Source: Luminiphilus sp. (GTDB lineage: Bacteria; Pseudomonadota; Gammaproteobacteria; Pseudomonadales; Halieaceae). From it: a stretch of DNA of 38,624 bases. Shown piece after piece: positions 16,377-26,025 of the stretch. The notes under the pieces were generated by a model. That model was not told where the DNA came from. It did no database searches and worked only from the letters and a program-made list of their open reading frames with translations. The translations under genes and the position numbers were made by a program. The stretch is from assembly GCA_012270045.1 (NCBI GenBank), contig JAAXJC010000046.1, forward strand, positions 1 to 38,624. Direction: 5' to 3'. The stretch's first letter is position 1, and each line of letters begins with the position of its first letter.

Positions 16377-18509
16377 ATGAACCCCAAAGCTGTATTAGTC
16401 GGGACCCTACTGAGCGCCGGCGGGTGTTGTGCCGCCGTTGCCCAGTCACAGGTGGTGGATGGAACCAGCCCCGAGGCCCTGCCCCTGGAGGAGACGGTGG
16501 TCCGGGGCGAGTATCTTCACTCCAGCAAGGTCAATGCCCTGCGCTCGCCCACGCCCATCCTCGATGTGCCCCAGAGTCTCAGCATTGTGACCTCGGAAAT
16601 GATCACCCAGCGCGGCTTTACCAGTGTTGCGGATGTCGTCGATTACATGCCCGGGGTGACCATGTCCCAGGGCGAGGGCCATCGGGATGCTGTGGTCTTT
16701 CGGGGCGTGCGCTCCACCGCTGATTTTTTTATTGATGGGGTCCGGGATGATGTCCAGTACTACCGGCCGCTGTACAACCTTGAGCAACTGGAGGTCCTGC
16801 GCGGACCCAATGCCTTGCTGTTCGGCCGGGGCGGAACCGGCGGCATCCTGAACCGGGTCACCAAGAAAGCCGAGCCCGGGCAGCAATTTACCCAGCTGCT
16901 GGGCTACGCCGATACCTTCGGCGCCGGCGGTGTGCAGTTTGACAGCAACTGGTCCGTAGGGAATGACAGTGGCTTCCGCCTGAACGGAATGCTGGAGGGC
17001 CTGAAAAACCATCGGGATTTTTTCGATGGCGAGCGCCTGGGCATCAACCCGACGTTCAAAACCCGGCTGTCGGATGACACCGTTGTCGACGTGTCCTACG
17101 AATATGTCGACCATGAACAATTTATCGACCGCGGCATCCCGACGGGTAGCGACGGTCGGCCTGTGGGCGCCTTTGAGAAAATTACCTTTGGCGATGCCGA
17201 AGTCAATGCCACCACCCTGCAGGCCCATATATTGCTGGCATCCCTGGACCACAATTTCTCCGACGCCACCAAGGGCAAGGTGACCCTGTTCTACGGCGAC
17301 TACGACAAGTCCTACGAGAATTTTTACACCTCCGCCTACGATCAGGCTGCGAGCCCGGGAGAGGTCACCCTCGACGGTTACATCGATACCACCCAGCGCC
17401 AGAACACCGTCCTGTCCGGGAGTCTGGTGCACGAGAGCGTATTCCTGGGGACCCAGCATCGTTTTCTGGGTGGGGTGGAAATGGTGAATACCCGCTCGGA
17501 CCAGGATCGTTGGAATGCATTCTGGTCTGACTCGGCGGACGACACGGAAACATTTTTCATTAACCGCCCGATCGATGTATTGGGTGGTGTGGGCGTCAAC
17601 GCCAGGGGGCAGCAAACCGTCAATGATTTCGGCGTTGACCTGAATGACGATACCGCCGTTGCCATTGACGTGTATTCAGCCTTCATACAGGACGAAATCA
17701 CCCTTACTGAGCGCTTGGACGTGATTGTCGGCGCCCGGTTCGATCGTTTTGAGATCGATGTCTTCGATGCGGTCAGCAATGACACCAGCTCCCGCAGCGA
17801 CCAGGAGGTGTCACCGCGACTTGGGGTGGTCTACAAGCCGGCGGTGAACATGTCGCTCTATGCCAGTTACAGCGAGTCCTTCCTGCCCCGCAGCGGTGAG
17901 CAGTTTGCCAATATCAACGGCAGTAAGGGCCAGCTCGATCCCAATACCTTTGACAATATGGAGCTGGGCTTCAAGTGGGACCTGGCCTCGGGTTTGAGCC
18001 TCACCGCCGCCGCCTTCCGGATTCAGCAGACCTCGCCCCAGGTAGCGGACGACGACCCTGCCACCCTCGACGTGATAGAGACTGAAACCGATGGTGTGGA
18101 ACTGCAGTTGCAGGGTCAGTTCACCGGGTCCTGGTACCTGTCCGCGGCCTACACCTACCTGGATGGTGAGCAGGTGGACCGCAGCGGCCCCACGGGCAAG
18201 CGGCCCCGGGAGTTGCCCGAGAACATGTTCTCCCTGTGGAATTATGTTCAGCTGTCACAGAAGTTCAGTGCCGGCCTGGGCCTCACCTACCAGGATGAGA
18301 GTTTCATCAACAACAGTAATTCCGCGGTGCTGCCCAGCTATACCCGGGTGGATGCGGCACTCTACTACCAGTTCTCAAGCAGTCTGCGGATGCAGGTTAA
18401 TTTCGAAAACCTGACCGATACCGCCTACTACCCCAGTTCCCATAGCACCCATCAGGCTACCGTGGGAGCGCCTTTCAATGCGCGCTTCGCCATCACCAAG
18501 GACTTCTAG
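16377..18509 (+). CDS. TonB-dependent siderophore receptor
   Basis: 710 residues from ATG at 16377. A TTG three codons upstream is possible but gives no better ribosome site; none is obvious for either. Signal peptide about 1-22 (ends AVAQ), a TonB-box-like EETVV at 38-42, then the plug domain with the signatures DVPQSLSIVTSEMI, VADVVDYMPGVT and LEVLRGPNALLFGRGGTGGI of catecholate/hydroxamate siderophore receptors, followed by a 22-strand barrel ending in ITKDF with terminal Phe. The protein would import ferric siderophore across the outer membrane using TonB energy. A Fur box lies over its promoter. No siderophore biosynthesis or ABC uptake gene is nearby, so a xenosiderophore is likely. Confidence 0.93.
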   Translation: MNPKAVLVGTLLSAGGCCAAVAQSQVVDGTSPEALPLEETVVRGEYLHSSKVNALRSPTPILDVPQSLSIVTSEMITQRGFTSVADVVDYMPGVTMSQGEGHRDAVVFRGVRSTADFFIDGVRDDVQYYRPLYNLEQLEVLRGPNALLFGRGGTGGILNRVTKKAEPGQQFTQLLGYADTFGAGGVQFDSNWSVGNDSGFRLNGMLEGLKNHRDFFDGERLGINPTFKTRLSDDTVVDVSYEYVDHEQFIDRGIPTGSDGRPVGAFEKITFGDAEVNATTLQAHILLASLDHNFSDATKGKVTLFYGDYDKSYENFYTSAYDQAASPGEVTLDGYIDTTQRQNTVLSGSLVHESVFLGTQHRFLGGVEMVNTRSDQDRWNAFWSDSADDTETFFINRPIDVLGGVGVNARGQQTVNDFGVDLNDDTAVAIDVYSAFIQDEITLTERLDVIVGARFDRFEIDVFDAVSNDTSSRSDQEVSPRLGVVYKPAVNMSLYASYSESFLPRSGEQFANINGSKGQLDPNTFDNMELGFKWDLASGLSLTAAAFRIQQTSPQVADDDPATLDVIETETDGVELQLQGQFTGSWYLSAAYTYLDGEQVDRSGPTGKRPRELPENMFSLWNYVQLSQKFSAGLGLTYQDESFINNSNSAVLPSYTRVDAALYYQFSSSLRMQVNFENLTDTAYYPSSHSTHQATVGAPFNARFAITKDF

Positions 18510-18833
18510 GCGTCATAGGCGCCCCCAGTACTGATTACGCAGATGCTGAGCCCGGGGGGCCAGCCGTTGCCCCACACCTCAGGACAGTGACAATAATCGA
18601 TAGCACAGTGGCTTCGTCGCCGTCACGACCTGTAGTCATAAGTAGAAGTCGTCCTCTCTGCGCCGCTTATGCCTGCGATATTTGGTCAGTTTTAGACCCC
18701 TCCACAGGAAGGCCCAGGGTCGGTCGCCAGGAGTTCTCCGGGTAGCAAGTGGCTACGGCGGACTTGGACCCCTTAGCGCTATCGTCGATTGTATGGCTTG
18801 GTCCAAGCCCAATGACCTGTATTGCCTTGGCAG
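18510..18833. other. 324-base convergent intergenic region
   Basis: Between the ends of the siderophore receptor and the carboxypeptidase. I see no credible gene. It holds a perfect 15-base palindrome, GGCTTGG-T-CCAAGCC at 18795-18809, 25 bases past the carboxypeptidase stop. As an RNA hairpin it would have a short stem and no U-tract, so a terminator role is weak. The base composition of the middle part looks less biased than that of the flanking genes. Confidence 0.5.
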
Positions 18834-21446
18834 CTAGCGGGGTTCCTCCAGCAGTTCGCCGAAGAACAGGGCGTTGAGCAGCAGTTTCTGGGTACCCCAC
18901 CAAAAGGCCCGGAAGGTCACCGCATCCAGGGCCTGGACCACAGCACCTTCACCCCGGGCGTCCACTACCAGACCGGCAGAACCTGCGGCCAGTGTCCGAT
19001 TTTCCTCAGACATGTACCCCGACAGCAGGGGCGCATCGCTGTAAAGAATAGGTGTCGAGTAGGGGTTCTCCGAGCGGGTCATGAACCGGGCGCTGCGCCG
19101 AAAGACCGGCAAGGATTCATTGTCATAGCCGTAACCCAGGGGGTGGGTAGGGTCTATCCTGCCCTCGAGTATGGCACCCCGGACCAACCGAAAGGCGGCT
19201 TCATCCCGGGCCGCCGCGTAGGGTCGCCGCTCGGGTAACAACGCTTCCATGGCGGCGCCGTCCTTGCCCCGCTGGGCAGCGATCTCATCCGCGGCCTGTT
19301 GGCGTGGGGTGGCTCGCCAATCCGCGCTGGTGAGGCCGTTGCTGGCCAGCCAGTCGACTGTTGCCGCACCCTGGGCCCAGAGCACGCCGCCGCTGGTGAC
19401 AAAGGAATCCAGTTGGTCGATGAAGCCGTCGGGCAATTGCTTGAGCGGGTTGGTCAACAGCACGTGGCTGTAACGGTCCAGGTCCGTGCCCGGCAGCTGG
19501 TGGCTGTCGACCATGGTCAGGGGCATGCCCACCCGCCGGTCCAGCAGATGCCAGATCTCCCCGACGTCGTAGGCGGTGGTACCCGGACCGGTCGCTATCA
19601 GCACCTTGGGCTTCGATAGCACCCGGAAATCCCGGCTGCCCAGATCGATACCCCGTGGGGTCAGGCCACTGGCCACGGGATAAATGGCTACGCCCTCCAG
19701 GGCTGCCGCCTGCAGCAGGGCGGTCGCCTCCTCGGGAATGTCCGCACCCAGTTCGGCGGCCACCAGCAGGGTGCCATAACCGAAGTCGACCACCCCCTGT
19801 TCCAGTATGTCCACACTGAGCGGGCGTTGCGCTACCCGGACATTGGCGCCTGTGGCCAGTAAGCCGTACAGCAGCCGGGGTGACCGGCTATCCCGCCAGT
19901 CGATCAGATAGCCAACTTTGGAACTGACCAGTGCCGAGCCCGATGTCGGAAAGTCGTCGGTGATGGCTGTGGTTTCGACCCGTGTCACCGGTTCCCGGGT
20001 GTGGGTGAGATTGAAGGCCCAGGGCAGGGTCCAGGTAGAGACGTCGTAGAACACGTTCTCTTCAAACTCGAGCTGCCGGTTCCATAGTGTCTTCAAATAG
20101 GTGGCCTGGGCTTGGTCCAGGGGAATGGCGATGGCTGCCCCGGCGCGGTATGACTGCCCACCGGCAGTGACGTCTGCTGCCAATACCTCGCTGCGTATAC
20201 CGTGCCCAGCCAGTACCCGGACGAATTCTGCCAGCCGGGCGGGGTCGCCGTCGGCCTGGGCCAGATAGTAGCCCCTGTCGGGGTTGCGGGCCTTGTCCAC
20301 ATAGAAGCCGCGCTGGTAATCAAGGAGCTCCGGACGCAGTGCTGCAGTGGCCTGTAAGGACGATAGGGACATACGGAACTGGTTGCCAATGCTGAGTGGA
20401 AAGGTCAGGCGACCGTTGACCGTATCCTGCTGGCTGCCCCGGGAAGAGGGCTGTTCAAACAGGATGCCCACGCAGCCGAACAGGTCGGGGTAGGTCGAGC
20501 CCTTGCCCATGAAAAAATCGTCATAGCCCTCGCCGCTGAAATACAGCGTGCCCTCGTTATCAAAAGTCCGGGCATGGTAGTCACCAATGCGGGCGGTCAG
20601 TTGCTGGTTGATCGCCGGCGTCAGGGGATTGGTGCGTTCGGGTTTGCCGGGCATGAAGAAGTAATTGCTGTTGCTGCCCTGCTCATGGAAATCAAGCTGG
20701 ACGTTGGGCTTCCAGCTGTGGAACAGGGCCAGTCGGCCCTGGCTCTCGGGGTGCTGGTGGGGCAGCCAGTCGCGGTTGAGGTCAAACCAGTAGTAATTGG
20801 TGCGGCCGTTGGGCACGTATTCCCGGTGCTCGCGATCGTTGGCGTCGGGGCTGGGCACCAGCCCCCGATGACTGTTGGTCCAGTGGGCAAAGCGGTCCAA
20901 GCCATCGGGATTGAGCATGGGGTTGAAAATGATCACCACGTCCTCGAGTTGGGCCTCCAGGGTCGGGTCCTGCACTGCATTCAGATAGTAGGCCACCAGC
21001 GGAGTGGCGTTGCTGCCGCTGGGCTCGTTACCGTGGATGCTGTACATCATGTGCAGCACAGCGGGCTGGTCCTCGAGATTTGGACTGGCGTCCGGATCAA
21101 TGATGTCACCCCGGGCCGCCTTGATGGTATCCAGCCTGGCCAGGTTTGCCTCGGAAGAGATGGCGTAGCTGACCAGGGTCCGGCCGCCGTAACTGGTGGC
21201 ATGGTCCCCCAGGGCCACCATGCGCTGCGAGGCGTCGGCGAGAGCGTCCAGATAGGCCACGATCTCGTGGTGATACCAGTGCCGCTCACCCACCTGGACT
21301 CCCACGACCTGCTCGGGACGCGGCAGGCTGCTGTCCACAGTCGGGCTGCTACCCAACAGGTCCTCCAGGGTCAGGCCCGCGGCTTGGGTTGTGCAGGCGC
21401 CGGTCACCAGGAGTAGTGCGGCTAGTAGTCGAAAGGCGGTGTTCAT
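18834..21446 (-). CDS. Large secreted M14-family zinc carboxypeptidase with C-terminal GATase-like region
   Basis: 870 residues with a signal peptide (MNTAFRLLAALLLVTG...TQA). Zinc ligands of the M14 fold are present: His138 and Glu141 in SIHGNEPSG, and His254 in LDFHEQG. FNPMLNPDGLDRF and YWFDLNRDW are typical M14 motifs, and the catalytic Glu is likely the one in GILFEQPSSRG. The catalytic domain occupies roughly residues 50-370. The remaining ~500 residues include a stretch (PKVLIATGPGTTAYDVGEIW, later SGGVLWAQG) that looks like a class I glutamine-amidotransferase fold, an arrangement found in long bacterial M14 proteins. It would act on peptides in the periplasm or outside. ATG at 21446 is chosen for the signal peptide. 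It stands alone, convergent with the siderophore receptor. Confidence 0.9.
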   Translation of the reverse strand: MNTAFRLLAALLLVTGACTTQAAGLTLEDLLGSSPTVDSSLPRPEQVVGVQVGERHWYHHEIVAYLDALADASQRMVALGDHATSYGGRTLVSYAISSEANLARLDTIKAARGDIIDPDASPNLEDQPAVLHMMYSIHGNEPSGSNATPLVAYYLNAVQDPTLEAQLEDVVIIFNPMLNPDGLDRFAHWTNSHRGLVPSPDANDREHREYVPNGRTNYYWFDLNRDWLPHQHPESQGRLALFHSWKPNVQLDFHEQGSNSNYFFMPGKPERTNPLTPAINQQLTARIGDYHARTFDNEGTLYFSGEGYDDFFMGKGSTYPDLFGCVGILFEQPSSRGSQQDTVNGRLTFPLSIGNQFRMSLSSLQATAALRPELLDYQRGFYVDKARNPDRGYYLAQADGDPARLAEFVRVLAGHGIRSEVLAADVTAGGQSYRAGAAIAIPLDQAQATYLKTLWNRQLEFEENVFYDVSTWTLPWAFNLTHTREPVTRVETTAITDDFPTSGSALVSSKVGYLIDWRDSRSPRLLYGLLATGANVRVAQRPLSVDILEQGVVDFGYGTLLVAAELGADIPEEATALLQAAALEGVAIYPVASGLTPRGIDLGSRDFRVLSKPKVLIATGPGTTAYDVGEIWHLLDRRVGMPLTMVDSHQLPGTDLDRYSHVLLTNPLKQLPDGFIDQLDSFVTSGGVLWAQGAATVDWLASNGLTSADWRATPRQQAADEIAAQRGKDGAAMEALLPERRPYAAARDEAAFRLVRGAILEGRIDPTHPLGYGYDNESLPVFRRSARFMTRSENPYSTPILYSDAPLLSGYMSEENRTLAAGSAGLVVDARGEGAVVQALDAVTFRAFWWGTQKLLLNALFFGELLEEPR

Positions 21447-21596
21447 GGGCTGTTCCTGATTCGAGGGTCGCTACATCATAACCGCGATAACCGAACCGGC
21501 GGCTACTGGCTTTCAGTCGGGGTCCGGGGCTTTGAAGCTCCGGCGCGCGGCGTTCGCAAGGGATGTCTGGCCGCTGGCCGCTGTGCCCAGCGGCTG

Positions 21597-22727
21597 TCAG
21601 TAGAGGTGATCGGCCAGCTGGCGGTGGAAGTGGACAATGGCTTTCTCGAAGTAACCAAAGGTCAGATGACTATTCGCGTCGGTGGTCAGGGTTTCCTGTA
21701 TTGCCCGTGCCGCAGCGCGGTCTTCTTCCTGACCCGATTCATTGACGAAAGCGACGTCCCGTTGGGCAGCCTCCAGCGTGATCGGGCGGTCGGGTGTGTC
21801 GCTGTGCATGACGTAGTAGCTCACCAGGCGGGTTCGCGTAGGACTCAGAGGTTCCATGATGGTGAGGCTGGTGTGTTTTGAAAGCACCGCCACGCTGACG
21901 TTGGGAAACAGGTGATAGAGCGAGGTCACCACGCCGTCCAGCCGGCGCTGCTCCGGGGGTAGATCCCGCAGCGCTTCGATGCGCTGGAACGGGTAGATGA
22001 TGCGGCTGTTGTTGCCAAAGGTCTCCACCAGGTTGGTGTTGTCATAGCCAAAGGGATAGAAGGTGTCATTGTGCAGCGACTTGATGTGATAGCCCTCCAG
22101 CAGGGTCTCGGTGATCAGTTTCCAGTTGGCGTCGTCGGTCACTTCGCTGTTCTGGAAGTAGGCCTGTCCGGGGGCAAAGTAGTCCCGGGCACCGGCCATG
22201 ATCTCGGGGTCGATGTCACCCTGTTGCTGGACGTAGACAATCCCCCCAGCCTCCCGGGCGCTGAGGGGCACCAGGCCATGGGTTGCCTTGTCGATGTCGG
22301 GAAAGGCGTCCTCGCCGGGAATACCCCGCAGCCGGCCATCCAGGCCATAGGTCCAGGCATGGTAAGGGCAGGAGAAGGTCTTGCTGCAGCCTTCGCCACT
22401 GGCCACCTGCATGCCCCGGTGGCGGCAGGCATTGATGAAGGCGCGCACGACTCCCTCGTTGTCCCGCACCACCAGCAGCGGGGTACCCGCTGCGCTGCGG
22501 GCGATGAAACTGCCCGCCTCGGGCAGCGCCGCAGAGGGGCAGAACGGAATGGGCGACCGGCGCAGCAGGGCGATCTCGGCATCGAAGCGGGCCCGGCTGA
22601 AATAGTGACTGACCGGCTCGCGCCACAGGGTATCGCCCAAATCGGTGGTGCCGTTGTCGATATGTTCGAAGATGCGTTCGATGGCGCTGGCATCGTCGAG
22701 CAGACCGGATTCGGGTTGATGACTCAT
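21597..22727 (-). CDS. Rieske non-heme iron oxygenase, alpha subunit type
   Basis: 376 residues from ATG at 22727, preceded by AAGGG. The Rieske [2Fe-2S] cluster ligands are Cys101 and His103 (CRHRG) with Cys120 and His123 (CPYHAWTYG). The mononuclear iron site is suggested by NWKLITETLLEGYHIKSLH, with His214 and His219 as the facial-triad histidines. This is the layout of ring-hydroxylating dioxygenase alpha subunits and of O- or N-demethylating monooxygenases, here on the short side. No beta subunit, ferredoxin or reductase gene is in the window, so electrons must come from elsewhere. It is divergent from the CoA ligase gene with 362 bases between them, which suggests a shared catabolic pathway. 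The substrate is not predictable. Confidence 0.93.
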   Translation of the reverse strand: MSHQPESGLLDDASAIERIFEHIDNGTTDLGDTLWREPVSHYFSRARFDAEIALLRRSPIPFCPSAALPEAGSFIARSAAGTPLLVVRDNEGVVRAFINACRHRGMQVASGEGCSKTFSCPYHAWTYGLDGRLRGIPGEDAFPDIDKATHGLVPLSAREAGGIVYVQQQGDIDPEIMAGARDYFAPGQAYFQNSEVTDDANWKLITETLLEGYHIKSLHNDTFYPFGYDNTNLVETFGNNSRIIYPFQRIEALRDLPPEQRRLDGVVTSLYHLFPNVSVAVLSKHTSLTIMEPLSPTRTRLVSYYVMHSDTPDRPITLEAAQRDVAFVNESGQEEDRAAARAIQETLTTDANSHLTFGYFEKAIVHFHRQLADHLY

Positions 22728-23089
22728 AGTGGCCCTTCAGGTGCTGGTGAATACGGCGGCAACTGCCCTTGCCCGGGGACTGCAAGCGCCAGCTTAAGGG
22801 TTCCCAGAGTTTTCTGCTAACCCCCGGGGCGCGCCCTCGAGGGGTTGTTTCCGGTTAGCCGCACAGTTTGGCACAGCCCGCCACTGATCAGCCGCTGGAG
22901 TCTGCAAGCTGCTTTGATGGTCGGTGCCATCCGTGCCGGGGCCTTGGTCCGATCAAAATTCCCCGGCAGTTCCACCGTCAAAGTTCGACTGACCGGACTA
23001 TGGCCCCGGTGCAAAAAAGGCGGCACCATCAGACTTGTCGTGGTCACAGCTTGCCGGAGGTGGACTCCCCGGGCGTCCAGATAGCCATA
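22728..23089. promoter_or_regulatory. 362-base divergent intergenic region with overlapping palindromes
   Basis: Lies between the Rieske oxygenase and CoA ligase starts, and I see no gene in it. At 22822-22843 three perfect palindromes overlap end to end: CCCCGGGG (22822-22829), GGGCGCGCCC (22827-22836) and CCCTCGAGGG (22834-22843). They could be a regulator binding site for one or both divergent units, but no regulator gene is nearby and part of this pattern is expected in G+C-rich DNA. Confidence 0.35.
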
Positions 23090-24775
23090 ATGAATAAAAG
23101 CACGCCAACACGCATCCAGACCCTTACCGACGCCGGCTTCTGGGGTGTCGATACCCTGCACGGATTGCTGGCCCAGCAGGCCTCCAGGCAACCCGACGCC
23201 CTGGCTGTGGCAGACCAGCCGGATAAGGAGGGCCTGACCGGCACCCCGTCCCAGCGGCTCAGCTTTGCGGAGCTTGATGCCGCCAGCACGGCCCTCGCCG
23301 GGCAACTGCTGGAGAGAGGGGTAGGCGCCGACAGCCGGGTGATGGTGCAGCTACCCAATATCGTTGAACTGGTGGTTTGTTTCTTCGCCGCCAGCAAGCT
23401 GGGCGCCGTGATCTCCCCCCTGCCGGTGCAGTACGGCGCCCACGAGATTGGCCATCTGAGTGCCACCCTGGGTGCCACGGCCTTTATTGGCTGCCCATCG
23501 TTCAAGGGTGACAACCTGCTGGCGACAGCAGGCAGTGTCCTGCCTGAGCTGCTGGTTATGGCCATGGGAAGTGACCTCGACGCCCTGGTTCGGGAGGTGC
23601 CCCCCGGTGCCAGCCAGAACATCGAGGCCCACTCGGCCGGGTTGGAAGACCCCGCCAATCGCATCCTGACCGTGTGCTGGACCTCCGGCACCACGGGGAC
23701 ACCCAAGGGCGTGCCCCGGTCGGCCAATATGTGGCTGGCCACCGCTCGAGCCACCGCCGAGGCCGGAGGCTATTTACCCGGGGAGCGATTGCTCAACCCC
23801 TTCCCCCTGGTCAATATGGCAGCCATTGGCGGTTTCCTGTTTGCGGCGGTGGAGCTTGGCTGCGCGCTGGTGCTGCATCACCCCCTGGACCCCGCCCTGT
23901 ACCTGCGCCAACTGCAGGAAGAAAAAATCCACTTCACCATCGCTCCCCCGGCCTTGCTCAACCAATTGGCGGCCAAACCGGAATTCTGGGGTGCCTTTGA
24001 TTTCAGCGCCCTGCGCGCGGTGGGCTCGGGCTCGGCGCCCCTGTCCCCGGATATGATCAGGACCTTCGAGAGTGACTACGGCAAACCCATTATCAACTTC
24101 TATGGCTCCAACGAGGGCCTGGCACTGTTTGCCACCCCGGATACCGCGGCCAGTGCCGAACTGCGCGCCAGCCACTTTCCCCGTTTTGGCGTCCCCGGTC
24201 TCGAGTGGCCGGGACAAACCCACAAGGCGGTGGCGAGCAAGGTGATTGATGTCGATACCGGGGCTGATGTGCTCGACCCCGGTGGCGTGGGGGAACTGTG
24301 CTTCGCCGGCGCTACTGTCTTCGATGGCTACCTGGGTACCGACAACAGCGAGATCTTTACCGATGACGGGTTTTTCCGCTCCGGTGACCTGGTGGAAATC
24401 AGCGGTGATCCGCCCAACTACTATCGTATCGTCGGTCGTTGCAAGGACATCATTAACCGGGGCGGCATGAAAATTTCCCCGGCGGAGTTGGATACCCTGG
24501 TGGAGGCACACCCCGACGTTGCCGAAGGCGCTGTCTGTGCCTACGCCGATGATGTGCTGGGGGAGCGGGTCTGTGTCTGTGTGGTGCCCACCGACGCCGG
24601 GGCGCCGCCCACCCTGGGGGCGATCTGTGATTTCCTGAGCGAGCGGGGCCTCGCCCGATTCAAACTGCCGGAGCGGGTACACTATCTCAAGGCGCTGCCC
24701 CGCAACCCGATGGGCAAGGTGGTGCGCGCCGACTTACAGGCCAGTCTCCAGGGCGAGGCGGCCACCGCAACATAG
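23090..24775 (+). CDS. Class I adenylate-forming enzyme, acyl-CoA synthetase (AMP-forming)
   Basis: 561 residues from ATG at 23090, a normal length for acyl-CoA ligases; the in-frame region upstream to 22868 has no family similarity. The phosphate loop WTSGTTGTPKGVP, the acyl-site segment INFYGSNEG, the ribose-binding FFRSGDLVE and the hinge/C-terminal GRCKDIINRGGMKISPAE, ending with the catalytic Lys in NPMGKV, are all present. It activates a carboxylic acid to its acyl-CoA through an acyl-AMP. The overall style resembles cyclohexanecarboxylate/benzoate-type ligases more than FadD. The thiolase gene follows after 14 bases, so the three genes form an operon whose products activate and cleave a substrate. 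The ribosome site is weak. Confidence 0.93.
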   Translation: MNKSTPTRIQTLTDAGFWGVDTLHGLLAQQASRQPDALAVADQPDKEGLTGTPSQRLSFAELDAASTALAGQLLERGVGADSRVMVQLPNIVELVVCFFAASKLGAVISPLPVQYGAHEIGHLSATLGATAFIGCPSFKGDNLLATAGSVLPELLVMAMGSDLDALVREVPPGASQNIEAHSAGLEDPANRILTVCWTSGTTGTPKGVPRSANMWLATARATAEAGGYLPGERLLNPFPLVNMAAIGGFLFAAVELGCALVLHHPLDPALYLRQLQEEKIHFTIAPPALLNQLAAKPEFWGAFDFSALRAVGSGSAPLSPDMIRTFESDYGKPIINFYGSNEGLALFATPDTAASAELRASHFPRFGVPGLEWPGQTHKAVASKVIDVDTGADVLDPGGVGELCFAGATVFDGYLGTDNSEIFTDDGFFRSGDLVEISGDPPNYYRIVGRCKDIINRGGMKISPAELDTLVEAHPDVAEGAVCAYADDVLGERVCVCVVPTDAGAPPTLGAICDFLSERGLARFKLPERVHYLKALPRNPMGKVVRADLQASLQGEAATAT

Positions 24776-24789
24776 AGGATTGAGTAACC

Positions 24790-26025
24790 GTGCATAAACC
24801 CATCTATATTCTCGGCGGTAGCCAGACCGATTTTGCCCGCAACTGGGCCCGGGAGGGTCTGGAAATTTACGACATGTTCGCCGAAGCGCTGGACGAGGCG
24901 ATCGCTGATGCCGCCATCGAACCGGCCCAGATTGAAGTCGGCCACGTGGGCAACTTTGTCGGGGACCTGTTTGCCCGACAGGGTCTGATGGGCGGCTTCT
25001 TTGGCCAGGTCTATCCGGAACTGGGCTGCCTGCCGACCGCCCGCCACGAGGCGGCCTGCGCCTCGGGTTCCATGGCGATTCTGGCGGCCATGCGGGATAT
25101 TGAGGCGGGCCATTACGGCATCGCCTGTGTCCTCGGTCTGGAGTTGATGCGCAACGTGGATGGCAAAACCGGCGCCGAGTACCTCGGGGCCGCCGCCTGG
25201 CAGGATCACGAGGCCACCGCCTGTGACTTCCCCTGGCCGTTCCTGTTTGATCGAATTACTCAGGAATATGACGCGCGCCATGGTATCTCCGATGAACCCC
25301 TGACCCGGATCGCGGAGATCAACTTCACCAACGCCCGTCGCAACCCCAGGGCCCAGACCCGCAGCTGGCAATTCGCCGAGGGCAGTTTCGCCGGGGACGG
25401 CGCCCTCAATCCATCGGTGGAAGGCCGGGTGCGTAAACTCGATTGCGGCCAGATCACCGACGGTGCGGCCTGTCTGATACTGGCGGGAGAGGAAGCGGCC
25501 CGGGCCCATGCTGCCAAACGGGGCCTGGCGCTCAAGGATCTGCCCAGGATCAAGGGCTGGGGGCACCGGTCAGCGCCCATCCTGCTGGAGACCAAGCTGG
25601 CGGCCTCAAAGGATCAACCCCTGCTGTTTCCCCACGCCGCCCGGGCCCTCAGTGACGCCCGGGAGCGGGCCGGGATGGCCGACATCACCGACCTGGATGG
25701 CCTTGAAACCCACGATTGCTTCACCATCACCGAGTACATGGCGATTGACCACGCCGGACTCACCGCCCCGGGGGAGAGCTGGAAAGCTGTGGCAGAGGGC
25801 CGTATCACCCCGGACGGCGATTTCCCCATCAATCCCAGTGGTGGCCTGATTGGCCTCGGGCACCCGGTGGGTGCCACCGGTGTCCGTATGGTGCTGGACT
25901 GTGCCCGACAGGTAACGGGTAGGGCGGGGGACTACCAGCTGGACCGGGCGGAGAATCTCATCACCTTCAATGTGGGTGGCAGCACCACCACCTGCGCCAG
26001 TTTTGTCGTGGGCGTGGGTTCGTGA
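24790..26025 (+). CDS. Thiolase family protein of the SCP2/SCP-x type
   Basis: 411 residues from GTG at 24790, with AGAGGA ribosome site upstream. The nucleophilic Cys90 is in HEAACASGSMA, the second Cys is Cys310 in HDCFTI (residues 308-313), as in SCP2-type thiolases, and the C-terminal catalytic His358 lies in GGLIGLGHPVGATG. The chain starts MHKPIYILGGSQTDF, as in acetyl-CoA acetyltransferases of this branch. SCP2-type thiolases often cleave branched or steroid-side-chain 3-ketoacyl-CoA, so a branched or alicyclic substrate is possible. Its stop overlaps the next thiolase start by 4 bases (GTGA), a sign of translational coupling. Confidence 0.92.
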   Translation: MHKPIYILGGSQTDFARNWAREGLEIYDMFAEALDEAIADAAIEPAQIEVGHVGNFVGDLFARQGLMGGFFGQVYPELGCLPTARHEAACASGSMAILAAMRDIEAGHYGIACVLGLELMRNVDGKTGAEYLGAAAWQDHEATACDFPWPFLFDRITQEYDARHGISDEPLTRIAEINFTNARRNPRAQTRSWQFAEGSFAGDGALNPSVEGRVRKLDCGQITDGAACLILAGEEAARAHAAKRGLALKDLPRIKGWGHRSAPILLETKLAASKDQPLLFPHAARALSDARERAGMADITDLDGLETHDCFTITEYMAIDHAGLTAPGESWKAVAEGRITPDGDFPINPSGGLIGLGHPVGATGVRMVLDCARQVTGRAGDYQLDRAENLITFNVGGSTTTCASFVVGVGS

